This document shows, piece after piece, positions 29,995 to 34,248 of a stretch of 34,248 nt of DNA (position 1 is its first letter; every line of letters starts with the position of its first letter). Position numbers and translations under genes: made by a program. The notes below the pieces were generated by a model. It saw nothing but the letters and a program-made list of their open reading frames with translations. It had not been told where the DNA came from and ran no database searches. Source of the DNA: Halopseudomonas aestusnigri (lineage in GTDB: Bacteria > Pseudomonadota > Gammaproteobacteria > Pseudomonadales > Pseudomonadaceae). The stretch is taken from the NCBI RefSeq assembly GCF_002197985.1, contig NZ_NBYK01000003.1:1-34248 (forward strand), written 5' to 3'.

Positions 29995-30039
29995 ATGAGA
30001 GTTATCAAGGCGCTCGCCCGCTGGCGTTGGCGTACCTGA
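29995..30039 (+). CDS. trpL: trp operon leader peptide with two Trp codons
   Basis: A 14-codon frame reading MRVIKALARWRWRT, with TGG codons at 30022-30024 and 30028-30030 two codons before its end, lies 71 bp upstream of trpE. Trp-Arg-Trp at the end of a tiny frame in front of trpE is the hallmark of an attenuation leader that senses charged tRNA-Trp. The ATG has no good Shine-Dalgarno. An in-frame GTG at 29971, with GGA 8-10 bp upstream, would give 22 residues and may be the true start. After the stop, GCTCG (30049-30053) can pair with CGAGC (30064-30068). The same GCTCG word occurs inside the leader (30012-30016) and could compete. No U-tract follows, so the terminator is unresolved. Confidence 0.75.
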   Translation: MRVIKALARWRWRT

Positions 30040-30110
30040 ACTGTCCTCGCTCGCTCCCGAGTACGAGCACCCCTGTTTGCGTATGACTTACCCTGCCTTT
30101 GAGGCTGATC

Positions 30111-31589
30111 ATGACCCGAGACGAATTCCTTCGCCTGGCTGCCCAGGATTGCAACCGTGTACCCGTTGTACGCGAGGTGCTGGCAGATCTTGAAACCCCG
30201 CTGTCCACCTATCTGAAACTGGCCGACGGTGCCTACTCCTACCTGCTGGAGTCGGTGCAGGGTGGCGAGAAGTGGGGGCGTTATTCCATCATCGGTCTGC
30301 CGGCCCGCACCGTGCTGCGCGTCGACGGCCATACCGCAACCGTGCTGGTGGACGGTGTCGAGCAGGAGCGCCACGAGTGTGCCGATCCGCTGGATTTCGT
30401 CGAGACCTTCAAGGCCCGTTATCGGGTGCCGAGCATTCCGGGTCTGCCTCGTTTCAACGGCGGGCTGGTTGGCTACTTTGGCTACGACTGTGTGCGCTAT
30501 GTTGAGCCGCGTCTGGCCGCGACGGTCAATCCGGATGTGCTGGGTACCCCGGATATCCTGCTGATGGTGTCGGATGAGGTGGTGGTGTTCGACAACCTTG
30601 CCGGCAAGCTGCACGCCATCGTGCTGGCTGACCCAAGCGCCGACGATGCCTTCGAGCAGGCCAATGCCCGACTGGACCAACTGCTTGAGCAACTGCGCCT
30701 GCCGACCCCGGCGCGCAAGCTGATTGATCTGGCTGCGCCGGTCGATACCGACCTGGAATACCGCGCCAGCTTCACCCGTGAGGATTACGAGCGAGCGGTC
30801 GACACCATCAAGGAATACATCCTGGCCGGTGACTGCATGCAGGTGGTGCCGTCTCAGCGCATGAGCATCGACTTCAAGGCCGAGCCGATTGATCTGTACC
30901 GGGCGCTGCGCAGCCAGAACCCGACGCCTTACATGTACTTCTTCAACTTCGGCGACTTCCACGTGGTTGGCAGCTCTCCGGAGGTGCTGGTCCGTGTCGA
31001 AGAGGGTGAAGTAACGGTACGCCCGATCGCCGGCACCCGCCCGCGCGGCGCGACCGAAGAAGCCGATCTGGCGCTGGAGCAAGACCTGCTGTCCGACGCC
31101 AAGGAAATCGCCGAGCATCTGATGCTGATCGACCTGGGCCGCAACGACGTTGGCCGCGTGGCGCAGATCGGCAAGGTCAAGGTGACCGAGAAGATGGTCA
31201 TTGAGCGTTATTCCAACGTCATGCACATCGTCTCCAACGTGCAGGGCCAGCTCAAGCCGGAACTGACCGCGATGGACGCGCTGCGCGCCATTCTGCCGGC
31301 GGGCACCCTGTCCGGCGCGCCGAAGATTCGCGCGATGGAAATCATCGACGAGCTGGAGCCGGTCAAGCGCGGAGTCTACGGCGGCGCGGTCGGCTACTGG
31401 GCGTGGAACGGCAATATGGACACGGCCATCGCGATTCGTACCGCGGTGATCAAGGATGGCGAACTGCACGTGCAGGCCGGTGGCGGCATTGTGGCCGACT
31501 CGGTGCCCGCGCTGGAGTGGGAAGAGACCATCAACAAGCGTCGCGCCATGTTCCGTGCGATTGCCCTCGCTGAACAATCGGCCCGGTAA
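30111..31589 (+). CDS. trpE: Anthranilate synthase component I
   Basis: This 492-aa subunit converts chorismate and ammonia (from TrpG) to anthranilate, the first committed step of tryptophan synthesis. The ATG at 30111 ([13 protein letters not shown]) is preceded by GAGG at about -9; an in-frame TTG at 30099 is less likely. The Trp feedback site motif LLES is present in [18 protein letters not shown]. The chorismate-binding half shows [46 protein letters not shown] and [19 protein letters not shown]. trpG begins 12 bp after the stop, unlike P. aeruginosa, where the pyocin cluster separates the two. Regulation is probably by the upstream leader. Confidence 0.98.
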   Translation: MTRDEFLRLAAQDCNRVPVVREVLADLETPLSTYLKLADGAYSYLLESVQGGEKWGRYSIIGLPARTVLRVDGHTATVLVDGVEQERHECADPLDFVETFKARYRVPSIPGLPRFNGGLVGYFGYDCVRYVEPRLAATVNPDVLGTPDILLMVSDEVVVFDNLAGKLHAIVLADPSADDAFEQANARLDQLLEQLRLPTPARKLIDLAAPVDTDLEYRASFTREDYERAVDTIKEYILAGDCMQVVPSQRMSIDFKAEPIDLYRALRSQNPTPYMYFFNFGDFHVVGSSPEVLVRVEEGEVTVRPIAGTRPRGATEEADLALEQDLLSDAKEIAEHLMLIDLGRNDVGRVAQIGKVKVTEKMVIERYSNVMHIVSNVQGQLKPELTAMDALRAILPAGTLSGAPKIRAMEIIDELEPVKRGVYGGAVGYWAWNGNMDTAIAIRTAVIKDGELHVQAGGGIVADSVPALEWEETINKRRAMFRAIALAEQSAR

Positions 31590-31601
31590 AGGAGAAACGC
31601 C

Positions 31602-32198
31602 ATGCTGCTGATGATCGATAACTACGACTCCTTTACCTACAACGTGGTGCAGTACCTCGGCGAGCTGGGTGCCGACGTCAAGGTGGTGCGCAACGACGAG
31701 CTGACCGTCGCCGAGATCGAAGCCCTCAATCCCGAGCGCATCGTCGTCTCGCCCGGTCCGTGCACGCCCAACGAAGCGGGAGTCTCGGTGCCGGTGCTCA
31801 AGCACTTTGCCGGCAAGCTGCCGATTCTCGGCATTTGCCTTGGTCACCAGAGTATCGGCCAGGCCTTTGGCGGTGATGTGGTGCGTGCCCGTCAGGTCAT
31901 GCACGGCAAGACCAGTCCGGTCTACCATGAAGGCCTGGGCGTGTTTGCCGGTCTCAATAACCCGCTGACCGTGACCCGCTACCACTCGCTGGTAATCAGC
32001 CGCGACACGCTGCCCGACAGCCTGGAGCTGACGGCCTGGACCCAGCATGAAGACGGCAGCGTTGACGAAATCATGGGCGTACGCCACCGCGAATACATGA
32101 TCGAGGGCGTGCAGTTTCATCCTGAATCGATTCTGTCCGAGCAGGGGCACGAGATGCTCGCCAACTTCCTCAAGCAGCAGGGCGGCCTGCGCCGCTGA
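31602..32198 (+). CDS. trpG: Anthranilate synthase glutamine amidotransferase component
   Basis: A 198-aa class I glutamine amidotransferase that releases ammonia from glutamine for TrpE. The N-terminus [20 protein letters not shown], the [10 protein letters not shown] oxyanion segment, the nucleophile in LGICLGHQ (C79) and the HPES motif (H173, E175) complete the catalytic triad. A strong GGAGAA ribosome-binding site lies in the 12-bp gap after trpE. In some bacteria this subunit also serves para-aminobenzoate synthase; that cannot be told from the sequence. trpD follows after 18 bp. Confidence 0.97.
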   Translation: MLLMIDNYDSFTYNVVQYLGELGADVKVVRNDELTVAEIEALNPERIVVSPGPCTPNEAGVSVPVLKHFAGKLPILGICLGHQSIGQAFGGDVVRARQVMHGKTSPVYHEGLGVFAGLNNPLTVTRYHSLVISRDTLPDSLELTAWTQHEDGSVDEIMGVRHREYMIEGVQFHPESILSEQGHEMLANFLKQQGGLRR

Positions 32199-32216
32199 CC
32201 AGCAAGGAGAGACGGT

Positions 32217-33263
32217 ATGGATATCAAGACAGCCCTCGGCAAGGTGGTCGATCAACTGGATCTGTCCACCGAGGAGATGCAGGACGTCATGCGCCAGATC
32301 ATGACGGGCCAGTGCACCGACGCACAGATCGGCGGCTTTCTGGTTGCCCTGCGCATGAAGAGTGAAACTCTCGACGAGATCACCGGCGCGGCCTTGGTCA
32401 TGCGCGAGCTGGCCTCTGGGGTGAAGATCAACGCCGAGCGCCTGGTCGACACCTGCGGCACCGGCGGTGACGGCGCCAACATCTTCAACGTGTCGACCGC
32501 CGCCGCGCTGGTGGTAGCCGCTGCTGGCGGCAAGGTCGCCAAGCACGGTAACCGTGCGGTATCCGGCAAGAGCGGCAGCGCCGACCTGCTTGAGGCGGCA
32601 GGCGTGAACCTCAATCTGACGCCCGAGCAGGTCGCCCGCTGCGTGGAAAGTGTCGGTGTCGGCTTCATGTTTGCCCCGGCCCATCACGGCGCGATGAAGC
32701 ATGCCATCGGCCCGCGCCGCGAGCTGGGCATGCGCACCATCTTCAACATGCTCGGCCCGATGACCAATCCCGCCGGGGTCAAGCATCAGGTCATCGGTGT
32801 ATTTACCCAGGCGCTGTGCCGGCCGATTGCCGAGGTGCTCAAACGTCTCGGCAGCGAGCATGTGCTGGTGGTGCACTCCAAGGATGGGCTGGACGAGCTG
32901 AGTCTGGCGGCGACCAGCCACATCGCCGAGCTGAAAGACGGTGAAATCCGCGAGTACGACGTCAGCCCGGAAGAGCTCGGCATCAAGAGCCGCTCGCTGA
33001 TCGGCCTGACGGTCGATGACGCGGCGGGCTCGCTCAAGCTGATCCGCGATGCGCTCGGCAAGCGCGAAACCGAGGCCGGTGAAAAAGCGGCCGATATCAT
33101 CATTCTCAATGCCGGTGCGGCACTATACGCGGCAGATCATGCGACCAGTCTGCTCGAAGGCGTAAAGCTCGCCTCCGATGCGCTTTATTCAGGGCTGGCG
33201 CGGGAAAAACTCAACGAACTTATCGCCTTCACCGAGGTATTCCGGGAGGAAGCAGCACAATGA
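32217..33263 (+). CDS. trpD: Anthranilate phosphoribosyltransferase
   Basis: A 348-aa enzyme that joins anthranilate and PRPP to give phosphoribosyl-anthranilate. The PRPP/metal-binding glycine motif [19 protein letters not shown], then [21 protein letters not shown] (quoted as landmarks), [22 protein letters not shown] and [15 protein letters not shown] are all intact. AAGGAGAG precedes the ATG. The stop overlaps the trpC start (ATGA), giving translational coupling in the order trpG-trpD-trpC usual for pseudomonads. Confidence 0.98.
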   Translation: MDIKTALGKVVDQLDLSTEEMQDVMRQIMTGQCTDAQIGGFLVALRMKSETLDEITGAALVMRELASGVKINAERLVDTCGTGGDGANIFNVSTAAALVVAAAGGKVAKHGNRAVSGKSGSADLLEAAGVNLNLTPEQVARCVESVGVGFMFAPAHHGAMKHAIGPRRELGMRTIFNMLGPMTNPAGVKHQVIGVFTQALCRPIAEVLKRLGSEHVLVVHSKDGLDELSLAATSHIAELKDGEIREYDVSPEELGIKSRSLIGLTVDDAAGSLKLIRDALGKRETEAGEKAADIIILNAGAALYAADHATSLLEGVKLASDALYSGLAREKLNELIAFTEVFREEAAQ

Positions 33264-34054
33264 GCGTGCCGACCATCTTGCAGAACATCGTCGCGCGCAA
33301 GCACGAGGAAGTGGCAGAGCGTCTTCAACAGCGCAGCCTGGCCGAGCTGGAGCAGCTGGCTGCTGCTGCCCCGCCTGTCCGAGGCTTCGCCAAGGCCATT
33401 CAAGACGCCGCAGCGGCCCACCGTCCGGGCGTGATTGCCGAGATCAAGAAAGCGTCACCGAGTAAGGGTGTGCTGCGTGAGGACTTCCGGCCGGCCGAGA
33501 TTGCGGCAAGCTACGAGGCGGGCGGTGCGGTTTGCCTGTCGGTGCTGACCGATGTCGACTTCTTCCAGGGTCACGACGATTACCTGCAGCAAGCCCGCTC
33601 GGCCTGTTCACTGCCGGTGATTCGCAAGGACTTTATGGTTGACCCGTATCAGATTGTCGAAGCCCGTGCGCTGGGTGCCGACTGTGTGCTGCTGATCGCT
33701 GCCTGCCTGGACGACGTGCAGATGGGCGAGCTGGCAGCGACCGCCAAGCAGCACGGTCTGGATGTGCTGATCGAGGTGCACGATGCCGCTGAGCTGGAGC
33801 GCGGGCTCAAACTGGATACCCCGCTGATCGGCATCAACAACCGTAACCTGCATACCTTCGAGGTGACGCTCGACACCACCTTGGAGCTGATCCCGCAGAT
33901 TCCGCGCAACAAGACGCTGGTCACCGAAAGCGGCATCCTGCATCGCACCGATGTGGAGCTGATGCTCGCACATGAGGTCTACGGCTTTCTGGTTGGTGAG
34001 GCCTTTATGCGCGCGGCCAATCCGGGGCAGGAGCTCAAGCGACTGTTTTTCTGA
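33260..34054 (+). CDS. trpC: Indole-3-glycerol phosphate synthase
   Basis: A 264-aa monofunctional TIM-barrel enzyme (no fused TrpF domain, unlike E. coli) that converts CdRP to indole-glycerol phosphate. The N-terminal [16 protein letters not shown], catalytic-Lys segment [54 protein letters not shown] and VTESGIL are family landmarks. It is the last gene of trpEGDC; trpF, trpA and trpB must be elsewhere. A strong terminator starts 22 bp after the stop. Confidence 0.98.
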   Translation: MSVPTILQNIVARKHEEVAERLQQRSLAELEQLAAAAPPVRGFAKAIQDAAAAHRPGVIAEIKKASPSKGVLREDFRPAEIAASYEAGGAVCLSVLTDVDFFQGHDDYLQQARSACSLPVIRKDFMVDPYQIVEARALGADCVLLIAACLDDVQMGELAATAKQHGLDVLIEVHDAAELERGLKLDTPLIGINNRNLHTFEVTLDTTLELIPQIPRNKTLVTESGILHRTDVELMLAHEVYGFLVGEAFMRAANPGQELKRLFF

Positions 34055-34076
34055 TCTGCGACGTCAGCATTGAAAG

Positions 34077-34099
34077 AACCTCCTTCGGGAGGTTTTTTT
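34077..34099 (+). terminator. Intrinsic terminator of the trpEGDC operon
   Basis: AACCTCC (34077-34083) pairs with GGAGGTT (34088-34094) across a TTCG tetraloop and is followed by TTTTT. This is a textbook rho-independent terminator on the plus strand, just after trpC. Confidence 0.95.
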
Positions 34100-34248
34100 G
34101 TGGTTTGGCGCTGCAGTTCGGGGAAGATAGATAGGATCTTAGACTACTGCGTTTATCCGCCTGCTCGGATGGTGGAGTGTGCACTGTGGTTCGTCCCGTT
34201 TACGCGGGCGAGTAGCGCAGGGTTGGCGGGAAAAAGAGCGGCAGCCTG
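34100..34248. other. Right-edge intergenic stretch
   Basis: 149 bp with no convincing gene. A short palindromic word CCCG-N6-CGGG lies at about 34197-34210 in a GTTCGTCCCG...CGGGCGAGT context, which resembles another Pseudomonas intergenic repeat but cannot be judged from one copy. In P. aeruginosa the next gene is vfr, from memory; nothing of it is visible here. Confidence 0.35.

Noticed and set aside
30040-30110. A classic intrinsic attenuator before trpE
   Set aside because: Only weak 4-5-bp stems and no U-run are visible, so I do not annotate a terminator.
29868-32921. A 1017-codon open frame on the minus strand opposite gph, trpE, trpG and trpD
   Set aside because: It is antisense to four clear trp/gph genes, has no family features or ribosome-binding site, and arises from strong GC3 bias in the real genes.

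Overview
The window is a chromosomal housekeeping segment from a high-GC gammaproteobacterium of the Pseudomonas lineage in the broad sense. Gene order is nearly collinear with the P. aeruginosa PAO1 block that runs from the c-di-GMP protein RmcA and rpoD to trpC, as recalled from memory; no alignment was run. Some differences from PAO1 (a short RmcA, no yqeY between dnaG and rpsU, no agt cluster, and an uninterrupted trpEGDC operon) suggest a deeper-branching or streamlined relative such as Halopseudomonas, but the species is an inference.

Layout. 1-317 is an unassigned left edge, followed by a minus-strand tRNA-Ile2 (CAU). 416-7957 (minus) holds an RmcA-like PAS/GGDEF/EAL protein and the macromolecular-synthesis cluster rpsU-dnaG-rpoD. 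8166-11956 holds tsaD (+), plsY (-), folB-folK (+) and cca (-), packed with small overlaps at their ends. 12166-17052 (minus) is the stress operon yeaG(prkA)-yeaH-spoVR family, with heptanucleotide repeat arrays at one end and a degenerate set inside it. 17053-17564 is the largest gap. It carries an inverted pair of REP-like hairpins and candidate regulatory palindromes in front of yeaG. 17565-24845 (minus) is the tightly overlapped operon lptD-surA-pdxA-rsmA-apaG-apaH-glpE, which links outer-membrane biogenesis, vitamin B6, ribosome maturation and Ap4A turnover. 25044-27517 (+) is amgK-murU-djlA, covering cell-wall sugar recycling and a J-domain co-chaperone. 27522-28481 (-) is a secreted DUF3530-like protein. 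28578-29934 (+) is rpe-gph. 29995-34054 (+) is a Trp-codon leader peptide followed by trpE-trpG-trpD-trpC, closed by a strong intrinsic terminator.

I found no phage, CRISPR array, defence island, insertion sequence or clearly novel system. The items most worth a second look are the RmcA-like protein without its periplasmic sensor, the trp leader peptide controlling a contiguous trpEGDC operon, the REP pair with compensatory base changes, the heptad arrays, and the regulatory region of the still poorly understood PrkA/YeaH/SpoVR operon.
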